Origin: Actinacidiphila yanglinensis
Lineage (GTDB): Bacteria; Actinomycetota; Actinomycetes; Streptomycetales; Streptomycetaceae
Assembly: GCF_900107965.1 (NCBI RefSeq)
Contig: NZ_FNVU01000009.1
Location: forward strand, 186,001 to 250,000
Direction of reading: 5' to 3'
DNA length: 64,000 nt
A program made the position numbers and the translations under genes. Below are positions 1 to 7,461 of this stretch, piece by piece (the stretch's first letter is position 1; each line of letters starts with the position of its first letter). The notes under the pieces were generated by a model, which was not told where the DNA came from, did no database searches, and was given only the letters and a program-made list of their open reading frames with translations.

Positions 1-115
1 GGACGAGCAGCGAGAGCATCAGCAGCGCCGCGACGCCCGCCGCGAGCGATCTGCGCAGCGGGCGGATGGCGAGGAGTGGGGGGAGCGCTGGTCGTGCGGG
101 TGCTGTGGGGCGCAT
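1..115 (-). CDS. Secreted or membrane-anchored protein, N-terminus only (truncated by window edge)
   Basis: An ATG at 113-115 on the minus strand opens a frame that runs off the left edge after 38 codons. The visible part is a textbook signal peptide or N-terminal anchor: a basic n-region rich in Arg and Pro, then a hydrophobic core of Leu/Ala from about residue 25 to 38. A GGAGA ribosome-binding site lies about 6 bases before the ATG. It is divergent from rpe. The mature domain lies outside the window, so no function can be given. Confidence 0.6.
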   Translation of the reverse strand, partial: MRPTAPARPALPPLLAIRPLRRSLAAGVAALLMLSLLV

Positions 116-477
116 CGTGCCGTCTCCTTCGGTGGGGGAGGGGCGCGCGGGGGGCGCCGCGACGGGCGCGGAACGGGCGGCGCCCACCGCCGCATGTTGC
201 AAAATGACCGGCGGTGTTGGAACTTGGCACGTCGAAGTGTCGGCTTGTGTTGATACTCCGTCAAGTGTTCTGACATGAGTGCGAGATGGGGGTTCGCGGG
301 CACCCGCCGGCCCGCACGGGATCCCGTCCGGCACTCCGCCCGGCGATCCGTCCCGGACCCCCGCGGCCGGCCCGCTGTCCCGCCCGGCCGGCCCGGAGCG
401 CACGCCCGCCCGGCCCGCTGTCCCGCCCGGGCGGACGCATTGGTGATGATGTGCCCGGATCTGGTTTGCTGGGCCCC
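116..477. other. Divergent intergenic region with an inverted repeat
   Basis: This 362-base spacer separates the truncated secreted-protein gene from rpe. It holds an 8-base inverted repeat, CACCGCCG (185-192) and CGGCGGTG (209-216), around a 16-base AT-richer centre, which could be an operator or hairpin. The part from about 285 to 470 is a low-complexity G/C-rich tract with repeated CCGGCCCGC-like words. I see no convincing small gene; in-frame extension of rpe upstream of 478 codes only for Pro/Arg/Ala-rich junk. Confidence 0.4.
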
Positions 478-1143
478 ATGACCGCGCAGATCAACCCCAG
501 CATCCTGTCCGCCGACTTCGCCCGGCTCGCCGAGGCGGCCGAGGCGGCGGAGGGCGCCGACTGGCTCCATGTCGACGTCATGGACAACCACTTCGTGCCG
601 AACCTGACGCTGGGCGTCCCGGTGGTCGAAGCGCTGGGCCGGGCCACGGACATCCCGCTGGACTGCCACCTGATGATCGAGCAGCCCGACCGCTGGGCCC
701 CCGCCTACGTCGAGGCCGGCGCCGGCTCGGTCACCTTCCACGTGGAGGCCGCCGCCGCGCCGGTCCGGCTGGCCCGCGAGATCCGCGCCAAGGGCGCCCG
801 CGCCTCGATGGCCCTGAAGCCGGCCACCCCGATCGAGCCGTACGAGGACCTGCTGCCCGAGCTGGACATGCTGCTGATCATGACGGTCGAACCCGGCTTC
901 GGCGGGCAGGCGTTCCTCGACATCATGCTGCCCAAGATCCGTCGCACCCGGGCACTGATCGACAAGTTCGGACTCGAGATGTGGCTCCAGGTCGACGGCG
1001 GGGTCTCCGCCGACACCATCGAGCGCTGCGCCGAGGCCGGCGCCGACGTCTTCGTGGCCGGTTCCGCGGTCTACGGCACCGACGATCCGGCCGCGGCGAT
1101 CCGGGCGCTGCGCGCGCAGGCCACCGCCGCCGAGCCGCGCTGA
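478..1143 (+). CDS. rpe: Ribulose-phosphate 3-epimerase
   Basis: This 221-residue TIM-barrel enzyme interconverts ribulose-5-phosphate and xylulose-5-phosphate in the pentose phosphate pathway. The family motifs are all present: the N-terminal NPSILSADFA, the metal-site HVDVMDNHFVPN near residues 31-42, LDCHLMIEQPD, the MTVEPGFGGQ phosphate-loop segment, and QVDGGVS. Length is normal. I chose the ATG at 478 because the alignable family sequence begins at once, whereas the frame open from 286 codes only for Pro/Arg-rich sequence. The next gene is a SorC-type sugar-phosphate regulator, which fits a carbon-metabolism context. Confidence 0.97.
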   Translation: MTAQINPSILSADFARLAEAAEAAEGADWLHVDVMDNHFVPNLTLGVPVVEALGRATDIPLDCHLMIEQPDRWAPAYVEAGAGSVTFHVEAAAAPVRLAREIRAKGARASMALKPATPIEPYEDLLPELDMLLIMTVEPGFGGQAFLDIMLPKIRRTRALIDKFGLEMWLQVDGGVSADTIERCAEAGADVFVAGSAVYGTDDPAAAIRALRAQATAAEPR

Positions 1144-1152
1144 CCGTCCGCG

Positions 1153-1178
1153 GTACGGCGGCCGAACGGCTGCCGTAC
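1153..1178. terminator. Stem-loop after rpe
   Basis: GTACGGC (1153-1159) pairs with GCCGTAC (1172-1178), and the inner GGCC/GGC bases extend the stem. It lies 10 bases after the rpe stop. There is no U-run, as is usual for streptomycete terminators. Confidence 0.45.
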
Positions 1179-1295
1179 GGCCGGGGACGGATCGCCCCGT
1201 GCGGCCTGCTCGGGCCGTGCTACGCGCCCGTAACCCCCGGCGTCTGGGAGGATGGCAGGCGGAGCTGATCAGATGGGTGACCGGGGAGAGGCGAC

Positions 1296-2321
1296 GTGAG
1301 CACAGGCCGCGCACAGGTGCGCATGGGCCCAGGGGAGATGGTCCAGGCCGCGGCGATGGCACGTCGCTTCTACCTGGAGGGCAAGTCCAAGATCCAGATC
1401 GCCGAGGAGTTCGGGGTCAGCCGTTTCAAGGTGGCCCGGGTGCTGGAGACCGCGCTCGAACGCGACCTGGTCCGGATCGAGATCAGGGTGCCCGCCGAAC
1501 TCGACGCCGAGCGCTCCGACGCCCTGCGCGCGCACTACGGACTGCGGCACGCCGTGGTCGTGGAGACCCCCGCCGACCAGGCCGACGCACCCGACCCGGA
1601 GAACCTCGGCGCGGTCGCGGCCGACCTGCTGGGCGAGCTCGTCAGCGACGGCGACGTCCTCGGCCTCGCCTGGGGCCGCTCCATCATCACCATGGCCAAC
1701 GCGCTGGACCGGCTCGCGCCCTGCACCGTCGTCCAGCTCACCGGCGTGTACGACGTCGGGACCGCCGAGCGCGGCTCGGTCGAGGCGGTCCGCACCGCGG
1801 CGGCCGTCTCCGGCGGCGAGGCGCACCCGCTGTACGCGCCCATGGTGCTCGCCGACCCCTCCACGGCCTCCGCGCTGCGCGCCCAGAGCCAGATCGCCGC
1901 CGCGATGAGCTACTTCGAGAAGGTCACCGTCGCGGTGGTGTCCATCGGCTCGTGGGAGGCCGGGATCTCCACCGTCTACGACGCCGTGTCCGCCGCCGAG
2001 CGCGAGCACTACGCGAGCCTCGGGGTCGCGGCGGAGATGTCCTCGCACCTCTTCGACGCGCGCGGCCGCCGGGTCGGCCGCGACCTGCGCGAGCGGTGCA
2101 TCACCATCGACGCGGACCGGCTGCGCCGCATCCCGGAGGTCCTCGCCATCGCCGGCGGGATGCGGAAGGCCGCGGCGATCGACGCGGTGCTGCGCTCCGG
2201 TCTGGTGACCAGTCTCGTCACCGACACCGCCGCCGCCGATCATCTGCTGCACTCCACCGGGCCCGCGCCCCGGCCCGCCCTGGACCGGGCGGACCCGGAC
2301 GGCGCCCTCGCCGGGGGCTGA
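1296..2321 (+). CDS. SorC/DeoR-type sugar-binding transcriptional regulator
   Basis: A 341-residue regulator. Residues about 15-60 form a winged helix-turn-helix with the typical SorC recognition segment (KSKIQIAEEFGVSRFKVARV). The rest is the sugar-phosphate-binding SorC domain, with motifs such as GLAWGRSI, the VVQLTGVYD region and LRIPEVLAIAGG. The GTG at 1296 has a GGGGAGAGG ribosome-binding site directly upstream; the in-frame ATG at 1323 is a less likely alternative. Members usually sense phosphorylated sugars and control nearby catabolic genes. Its position behind rpe suggests pentose or sugar-phosphate sensing, which is inference. Confidence 0.9.
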   Translation: MSTGRAQVRMGPGEMVQAAAMARRFYLEGKSKIQIAEEFGVSRFKVARVLETALERDLVRIEIRVPAELDAERSDALRAHYGLRHAVVVETPADQADAPDPENLGAVAADLLGELVSDGDVLGLAWGRSIITMANALDRLAPCTVVQLTGVYDVGTAERGSVEAVRTAAAVSGGEAHPLYAPMVLADPSTASALRAQSQIAAAMSYFEKVTVAVVSIGSWEAGISTVYDAVSAAEREHYASLGVAAEMSSHLFDARGRRVGRDLRERCITIDADRLRRIPEVLAIAGGMRKAAAIDAVLRSGLVTSLVTDTAAADHLLHSTGPAPRPALDRADPDGALAGG

Positions 2322-2420
2322 GCCGGACCGGGCCGCGCGCCCGCCGCCGTATTGACGGACCCGGCGCGGCGCACCACCGATCACCAGGGACTTTGCCCCG
2401 GGCTGTGGCAGCATCGGCCC

Positions 2421-2789
2421 ATGCTCGTGCTCGATCTTGCCGGAGTGGGCGACCGGCAGCAGTTCATGGACCGGGTCTCCGCCGACCTGCGGCTGCCCGG
2501 CTGGTTCGGGCGCAACTGGGACGCGCTGGCGGACTGCCTCACCGACCTGTCCTGGTGGCCGGTCGAGCCCGGCGGCCGGCGGCTGCACGTCCGCAACTGG
2601 CAGGGCTTCGCCGCCGAGCTGCCCCGGGAGTGGCGGATCGTGAAGGACATCCTGCGCGACGCCGAACTGTTCTGGCGGCACACCGACAGCGAGCTGACCG
2701 TGGTCGTGGAGGGCGACGGCCCGGCCGCCGACCTCGGCGACGGCCCGGGACCCGACGCGGGCCCGGGCGGCGGCACCACGACGCCGTGA
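2421..2789 (+). CDS. Barstar-family protein
   Basis: A 122-residue protein with the barstar fold signature: an N-terminal beta strand (LVLDLAGV), then the aromatic helix segment LPGWFGRNWDALADCL, which in barstar makes the ribonuclease-inhibiting surface, then TDLSWW. Barstar inhibits the extracellular RNase barnase, but many actinobacterial relatives have no adjacent RNase and none is visible here. The C-terminus is a Gly/Asp/Pro-rich tail. No Shine-Dalgarno is obvious before the ATG, so the message may be leaderless. Confidence 0.85.
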   Translation: MLVLDLAGVGDRQQFMDRVSADLRLPGWFGRNWDALADCLTDLSWWPVEPGGRRLHVRNWQGFAAELPREWRIVKDILRDAELFWRHTDSELTVVVEGDGPAADLGDGPGPDAGPGGGTTTP

Positions 2790-2882
2790 CGCGCCCCGGG
2801 CCGGTTCCCGGGATGTTCCTGTGGCGCGGCTGTGACGCGACCATGATGGTCTGCGGCGGGCGCGGTCCCTACGATCAGCACC

Positions 2883-3050
2883 ATGATTTTCGGGGGCATG
2901 ACACGCGTACACAGCCACATCCACCACCACACCAGCGGGAGCGGCGGGGGCTCGTCGAGCCCGTCGGCGCTGATCATCCTGCTGGTGGTCCTCGCGGTCG
3001 TCGTCGGCGTCTGCCTGTGGGTGGGCAAGCGGCGGTCCGGCGGCGAGTAG
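2883..3050 (+). CDS. Small single-pass membrane protein (55 residues)
   Basis: A 56-codon frame from ATG 2883 to TAG 3048-3050. It begins with a His-rich stretch (HSHIHHH at about residues 10-16), then a Gly/Ser linker, then one transmembrane helix (ALIILLVVLAVVVGVCLWV, about residues 29-47) and a basic tail (GKRRSGGE). The order of charges suggests an outside N-terminus and an inside C-terminus. A second in-frame ATG sits at codon 6. I do not recognise a family. The codon bias and clean TM segment favour a real gene. Confidence 0.6.
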   Translation: MIFGGMTRVHSHIHHHTSGSGGGSSSPSALIILLVVLAVVVGVCLWVGKRRSGGE

Positions 3051-3328
3051 GAGGTCCCCCGGTCCCCCCGGTCCCTCCGCGGGATCCGGGGGCCCGGGGG
3101 AGAACGGCACGATCGGCGGAATTCGCGGGCTTGGCGGGCGCGGCAGGATTGGTCGAAGACACGAACGAGGGCGCGCGGTCTCGGCCGAACGCACGAAGGG
3201 CCCCCCGCCGGGTCCCGTCACCAGCGAACTTCGGGGATGATGGGCCGAGGAGCCGCAGCCGGACCAGTCCCGGCCCGTGCTGACTCCCCGCCCGCCCCCC
3301 AGGTGAACCCGCAGGTGAGAGAGTCGGT

Positions 3329-4768
3329 ATGCGTTTCCTCAACGATGTCCAGCCCCCGTACGACCTGACGTACGACGACGTTTTCATGGTGCCCGGCCGC
3401 AGTGCCGTGGGCTCGCGGCAGGCGGTGGACCTCCGCTCGCCCGACGGCACCGGCACCACCATCCCGCTGGTCGTGTCCAACATGACCGCGATCGCGGGCC
3501 GGCGGATGGCCGAGACGGTCGCCCGTCGGGGCGGGCTGGTCGTGATCCCGCAGGACATCCCGATCGAGGTGGTCACCGAGGTCATCGGCTGGGTCAAGCG
3601 GCGCCATCTGGTGCTGGACACGCCGATCACCCTCGCCCCGTCGCAGACCGTCGCCGACGCGCTCTCGCTGCTTCCCAAGCGCGCGCACGGCGCCGGCGTG
3701 GTGGTGGAGGACGGCCGGCCGGTCGGTGTGGTCACCGAGTCGGACCTGTCGGGCGTGGACCGCTTCACCCAGCTCTCCGTGGTGATGTCCCGCGACCTGC
3801 TGCTCCTCGACGCGGGGATCGACCCCCGGGAGGCCTTCCACCGCCTGGACGACGCCCACCGCAGGATCGCTCCCGCCGTCGACGCCGACGGCCGGCTGGC
3901 CGGCATCCTCTCCCGCACCGGCGCGCTGCGCGCCACCCTGTACGACCCGGCCGTGGACGGCGACGGGCGGCTGCGGATCGCCGCCGCCGTCGGCATCAAC
4001 GGCGATGTGGCGGGCAAGGCGAAGCAGCTCCTCGACGCGGGCGTGGACACGCTCGTCGTGGACACCGCGCACGGCCACCAGGAGTCGATGCTGGCGGCGG
4101 TGCGCGCGGTGCGCGCCCTCGACCCCCAGGTGCCGGTCGTGGCCGGGAACGTGGTGGCCGCGGACGGGACGCGCGACCTGATCGAGGCCGGTGCGGACAT
4201 CGTCAAGGTCGGGGTCGGCCCCGGCGCGATGTGCACGACCCGCATGATGACCGGGGTCGGGCGGCCCCAGTTCTCGGCGGTGCTGGAGTGCGCGGCGGAG
4301 GCGCGGCGGCACGGCAAGCACGTGTGGGCCGACGGCGGTGTCCGGCACCCGCGCGATGTCGCGATGGCGCTGGCGGCGGGCGCGTCCAATGTCATGATCG
4401 GTTCCTGGTTCGCCGGGACGCACGAGTCCCCGGGCGACCTCCAGCAGGCGGCCGACGGCCGGCTGTACAAGGAGTCGTTCGGCATGGCCTCCGCCCGCGC
4501 GGTGCGCAACCGCACCAGCGAGGAGTCGGCGTACGACCGGGCGCGCAAGGCGCTGTTCGAGGAGGGCATCTCCACCTCGCGGATGTTCCTCGACCCGGTC
4601 CGGCCCGGCGTGGAGGACCTGATCGACTCGATCATCTCCGGCGTGCGCAGCTCCTGCACGTACGCGGGCGCCGGCTCCCTGGAGGAGTTCGCGGAGCGGT
4701 CCGTCGTCGGCGTGCAGAGCGCGGCCGGCTACGCGGAGGGCAAGCCGCTGTACGCGAGCTGGCAGTAG
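3329..4768 (+). CDS. guaB1: GuaB1 family IMP dehydrogenase-related protein (probable GMP reductase)
   Basis: A 479-residue (beta/alpha)8 enzyme of the IMPDH/GMPR family. A CBS pair (about residues 95-210; GVVVEDGRPVGVVTESDL is visible) is inserted in the barrel. The catalytic cysteine is Cys302 in the loop GPGAMCTTRMMTGVGRPQ. The N-terminus (MRFLNDVQPPYDLTYDDVF) is the actinobacterial GuaB1 type, not GuaB2. Work on mycobacterial GuaB1 showed that this subgroup acts as a GMP reductase (GMP to IMP) with CBS-mediated nucleotide regulation; I transfer that by family. A perfect hairpin follows the stop. Confidence 0.92.
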   Translation: MRFLNDVQPPYDLTYDDVFMVPGRSAVGSRQAVDLRSPDGTGTTIPLVVSNMTAIAGRRMAETVARRGGLVVIPQDIPIEVVTEVIGWVKRRHLVLDTPITLAPSQTVADALSLLPKRAHGAGVVVEDGRPVGVVTESDLSGVDRFTQLSVVMSRDLLLLDAGIDPREAFHRLDDAHRRIAPAVDADGRLAGILSRTGALRATLYDPAVDGDGRLRIAAAVGINGDVAGKAKQLLDAGVDTLVVDTAHGHQESMLAAVRAVRALDPQVPVVAGNVVAADGTRDLIEAGADIVKVGVGPGAMCTTRMMTGVGRPQFSAVLECAAEARRHGKHVWADGGVRHPRDVAMALAAGASNVMIGSWFAGTHESPGDLQQAADGRLYKESFGMASARAVRNRTSEESAYDRARKALFEEGISTSRMFLDPVRPGVEDLIDSIISGVRSSCTYAGAGSLEEFAERSVVGVQSAAGYAEGKPLYASWQ

Positions 4769-4775
4769 CCGACCC

Positions 4776-4807
4776 GGGCCGCACCCCGGATGCCCGGGGT
4801 GCGGCCC
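4776..4807. terminator. Hairpin terminator after guaB1
   Basis: A perfect 14-bp stem: GGGCCGCACCCCGG (4776-4789) pairs with CCGGGGTGCGGCCC (4794-4807) across an ATGC loop. The loop contains the ATG that would extend the next gene upstream, which argues against that start. Confidence 0.85.
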
Positions 4808-4828
4808 GCGGCGTGGCACACTCCGGCT

Positions 4829-5284
4829 GTGGCGCTCAACGAGATCGACGAACGCATCGTGCACGCGCTGGCCGCGGACGCGCGACGCTCCTACGCGGAC
4901 ATCGGGTCCGAGGTGGGGCTGTCCGCGCCGGCGGTGAAACGGCGGGTCGACCGGCTGCTGGCGGCGGGCGCCATCACGGGGTTCACCGTGCGGGTGGATC
5001 CGGTGGCGCTCGGCTGGCAGACCGAGGCGCTGGTCGAGCTGTACTGCCGGCACAACACCTCGCCCGCGGACATCCGGCGCGGGCTGGCGCACTACCCGGA
5101 GGTGGCGTCCGCTTCGACGGTGACGGGCGACGCGGACGCGGTCGTGCAGGTCTTCGCCGCCGACGTGCGCCACTTCGAGCAGGTGCTGGAACGCATCGCG
5201 GGGGAGCCGTTCGTGAGCCGTACCCGCTCGGTTCTGGTGCTCTCCCCGCTGCTGCGCCGGTACGGGGCCGCGGGCCCGTCCTGA
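4829..5284 (+). CDS. Lrp/AsnC family transcriptional regulator
   Basis: A 151-residue regulator. The N-terminal AsnC helix-turn-helix (ALNEIDERIVHALAADARRS, SYADIGSEVGLSAPAVKRRV) is followed by the RAM/AsnC effector domain (about residues 65-145). I chose GTG 4829, the family start (V-A-L-N-E-I-D), over the upstream ATG at 4790, which sits in the loop of the guaB1 terminator. No Shine-Dalgarno is visible, so the transcript may be leaderless. Family members bind amino acids. The target genes are not evident. Confidence 0.88.
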   Translation: MALNEIDERIVHALAADARRSYADIGSEVGLSAPAVKRRVDRLLAAGAITGFTVRVDPVALGWQTEALVELYCRHNTSPADIRRGLAHYPEVASASTVTGDADAVVQVFAADVRHFEQVLERIAGEPFVSRTRSVLVLSPLLRRYGAAGPS

Positions 5285-5340
5285 GCCCTCGGGCGAGCCT
5301 TTCCGCCGGATGGAATGTCCATCTTGGGTCGATTGGAGAT

Positions 5341-5364
5341 GTTTTGCCCGCCTCAATGGGGTAA
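5341..5364 (+). promoter_or_regulatory. SigB-like stress promoter before the PRC-barrel gene
   Basis: GTTT at 5341-5344, exactly 14 bases, then GGGTAA at 5359-5364. This fits the streptomycete SigB-group consensus GNNT-N14-16-GGGTAY except for the final A. The predicted start of transcription is about 5372, giving a ~40-base leader to the ATG at 5414. Confidence 0.55.
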
Positions 5365-5413
5365 CGCGGTGAGGTGAGGCCGGGAAACGGCCCCGGCAGC
5401 CCGAGGAGGCGAC

Positions 5414-6406
5414 ATGATCACGCGCGAGCAGATACCCCAGGTTGTGGGCCATCCCGTCCACGACACACAGGGGAAGAAGATCGGCGATGCCAAGCACATG
5501 TACCTGGACGATGCCACCGGCCTTCCGGAATGGGTGACGGTCAAAACCGGCTTCTTCGGCAACAACGAGACGTTCGTGCCGACGCGCGCCGCGAAGATCG
5601 TGCAGGACCACGTCGAGGTGCCGTACGAGAAGGACAAGATCAAGGGCGCGCCGAACGTCGACGTGGACTCCGGGGGGCATCTGTCCGCGGAGGAGGAGCG
5701 GCACCTGTACCGCTACTACGGCCTGGAGGCGACCGGCGGCTCGGACACCGGGGAGAAGGCCGCGGCGGCCGGTGGCGCGGCCGGCGCTGCGGGCGCGGCC
5801 GGGGCCGCGGGACGCGGGCGGCAGGGCCGCGGCGAGAGCGCGGGCATGGCGGACTCAGGCGCCGCGTCCGCGAAGGCCACCGACACGGAGATGTCCGGCA
5901 GCGAGGCCGGCACCGGCACCGCCGCGTACGCGGCGGGACCGACCGGCGCCGCCGAGCGGCTCGGCACCGACGAGTCGCGTTCCGCCTCCGCCGGCATGGA
6001 CGAGGCGGTGACCCGCTCCGAGGAGGAGATGCACGTCAGGGTCGAGCGCCAGGCCACCGGTCAGGCGCGGATGCACAAGTACGTCGACGTCGAGGAGGTC
6101 GAGGAGGTCGTACCGATCCGCCGCGAGGAGGTCCGGCTGGTCCGCGAACCGATCAGCGAGGCGGACCGCGCGAGCCGTGCCGGCGACATCAGCGAGGCGG
6201 AGCGGGTGGTCACCCTCCACGAGGACAAGGCCGTCGTCGAGACCGAGGTCGTGCCCAAGGAGCGGGTGCGGATGCAGGTCGAGGAGCACACCGAGCAGCA
6301 GACCGTGCACGGCAGGGTCCGCAAGGAGCGGGTCGAGACCGACATGGCGAGCGAGCCCGGCACCGAGCGCTCCGCGAAGTCCAGCGACGAGGAGGGCCGG
6401 GGCTGA
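5414..6406 (+). CDS. PRC-barrel and DUF2382 domain protein
   Basis: A 330-residue protein. Residues 1-80 are a PRC-barrel domain (MITREQIPQVVGHPVHDTQG; DATGLPEWVTVKTGFFG). A low-complexity Ala/Gly linker follows (about 115-140). Residues about 195-310 form the acidic, Glu/Arg-rich DUF2382 domain with EEVEEVVPIRREEVRLVREP and EVVPKERVRMQVEEHT. Such proteins are general-stress genes in actinobacteria and Deinococcus; the biochemical role is not known. A SigB-like promoter and a GGAGGCG ribosome-binding site precede it. Confidence 0.9.
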   Translation: MITREQIPQVVGHPVHDTQGKKIGDAKHMYLDDATGLPEWVTVKTGFFGNNETFVPTRAAKIVQDHVEVPYEKDKIKGAPNVDVDSGGHLSAEEERHLYRYYGLEATGGSDTGEKAAAAGGAAGAAGAAGAAGRGRQGRGESAGMADSGAASAKATDTEMSGSEAGTGTAAYAAGPTGAAERLGTDESRSASAGMDEAVTRSEEEMHVRVERQATGQARMHKYVDVEEVEEVVPIRREEVRLVREPISEADRASRAGDISEAERVVTLHEDKAVVETEVVPKERVRMQVEEHTEQQTVHGRVRKERVETDMASEPGTERSAKSSDEEGRG

Positions 6407-6423
6407 CCCCGACCCCCGCGTTC

Positions 6424-6466
6424 CGACCGGGCGCCCACCCCCACCAGGGGGGCGGGCGCCCGGTCG
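6424..6466. terminator. Hairpin terminator after the PRC-barrel gene
   Basis: A perfect 13-bp inverted repeat: CGACCGGGCGCCC (6424-6436) with GGGCGCCCGGTCG (6454-6466), 18 bases after the stop. Confidence 0.8.
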
Positions 6467-6509
6467 CGCAACGGATCGCCGTTTCGCCGCCGAAAGACGC
6501 AACGGATCG
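6467..6509. promoter_or_regulatory. 12-base direct repeat upstream of the dav-like operon
   Basis: CGCAACGGATCG occurs at 6467-6478 and again at 6498-6509, a spacing of 31 bases (about three helical turns). It lies between the PRC gene terminator and the davA-like start at 6643. It is a plausible operator for the lysine operon, but the binding protein is unknown. Confidence 0.4.
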
Positions 6510-6642
6510 GGGCCCTGGGCGCAATGTTCGGGGCTTGTTGCGGCGTAGGAGCGCCACGTAGCGTCCCGGGAGGAGCGGTGAGCTGCGGGAATCCGCGGAC
6601 GGCGGCGCAGGGCCGCAAGGAGCCGCGGAGAGCGAGGGAGCG

Positions 6643-7461
6643 GTGGGAGCGTTGCGGACAGCGCTGCTGCAGGGGCCCGTCGGGGTGCCCGCGAGCACGG
6701 CGGCCAGCCTGGCGGCCCTCGACGCGGCGGCCGCCGACGCGGCCGGGCGGGGCGCGCGGCTGCTGGTGACGGGCGAGATGTTCCTGACCGGATACGCGCT
6801 CGGCGACGCCGTGGCCGACCTGGCCGAGCCGGCCGGGGGAGCCGCGGCGCAGCACATCGCCGGGATCGCCGCCCGGTACTCCCTCGCCATCGTGCACGGC
6901 TATCCCGAGCGGGACGGCGACCGCGTCCACAACTCCGCGCGCCTCACCGGCCCCGACGGCATGCCGCTCGCCGAGTACCGCAAGGCCCACCTGTTCGGCG
7001 ACTACGAGCGCTCGGTGTTCACCCCGGGCGACCGCCCGCTGGTCCAGGCCACCCTCGACGGCGTCCGGATCGGCCTGCTGATCTGCTACGACGTGGAGTT
7101 CCCCGAAGCGGTGCGCGCGCACGCCCTGGCGGGCACCGAACTCCTCGCCGTACCGACCGCGTTGATGCGCCCGTACGAGTTCGTCGCGGACACGCTGCTG
7201 CCCGCGCGCGCGTTCGAGAACGGCATGCACATCGCCTACGTCAACCGCTGCGGCCCGGAGGGCGAGTACGACTTCGTCGGGGGGAGCTGCCTGGCGGGCC
7301 CGGACGGCGTGGTGCGCGCCCGGGCCGGAGCCGGCCCCGAACTCCTCGTCGCCGACGCCGACATGGAACTGCTGCGCGCCACCCGCGAGCAGAACCCCTA
7401 CCTGACCGACCGCCGCCCCGAGCTGTACGGCTCCCTCGCCGCCAGGAGAACCACCCCATGA
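6643..7461 (+). CDS. davA: Carbon-nitrogen hydrolase, probable 5-aminopentanamidase (DavA-like)
   Basis: A 272-residue nitrilase-superfamily enzyme. The Glu-Lys-Cys triad is visible as Glu45 (VTGEMFLTGY), Lys114 (EYRKAHLFG) and Cys148 (GLLICYDVEFPE). The start is GTG 6643 after a GAGGGAG ribosome-binding site. Its stop overlaps the next start (ATGA), so it is translationally coupled to the flavin monooxygenase gene. Lysine 2-monooxygenase releases 5-aminovaleramide, and DavA hydrolyses that amide to 5-aminovalerate. The specific substrate is inferred from the strong DavB similarity of the partner; the superfamily call itself is secure. Confidence 0.85.
   Translation: MGALRTALLQGPVGVPASTAASLAALDAAAADAAGRGARLLVTGEMFLTGYALGDAVADLAEPAGGAAAQHIAGIAARYSLAIVHGYPERDGDRVHNSARLTGPDGMPLAEYRKAHLFGDYERSVFTPGDRPLVQATLDGVRIGLLICYDVEFPEAVRAHALAGTELLAVPTALMRPYEFVADTLLPARAFENGMHIAYVNRCGPEGEYDFVGGSCLAGPDGVVRARAGAGPELLVADADMELLRATREQNPYLTDRRPELYGSLAARRTTP

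Noticed and set aside
286..477. N-terminal extension of rpe
   Set aside because: It codes for Pro/Arg/Ala-rich sequence not found in the epimerase family; the conserved start is at 478.
1199..3283. Long 694-codon frame on the plus strand and 650-codon frame on the minus strand
   Set aside because: Both are high-GC shadow frames, Arg/Gly-rich and without family motifs; the SorC regulator and barstar genes explain the region.
4790..4828. Upstream ATG extension of the first AsnC gene
   Set aside because: The ATG lies in the loop of the guaB1 terminator, and the extra residues are not part of the family.
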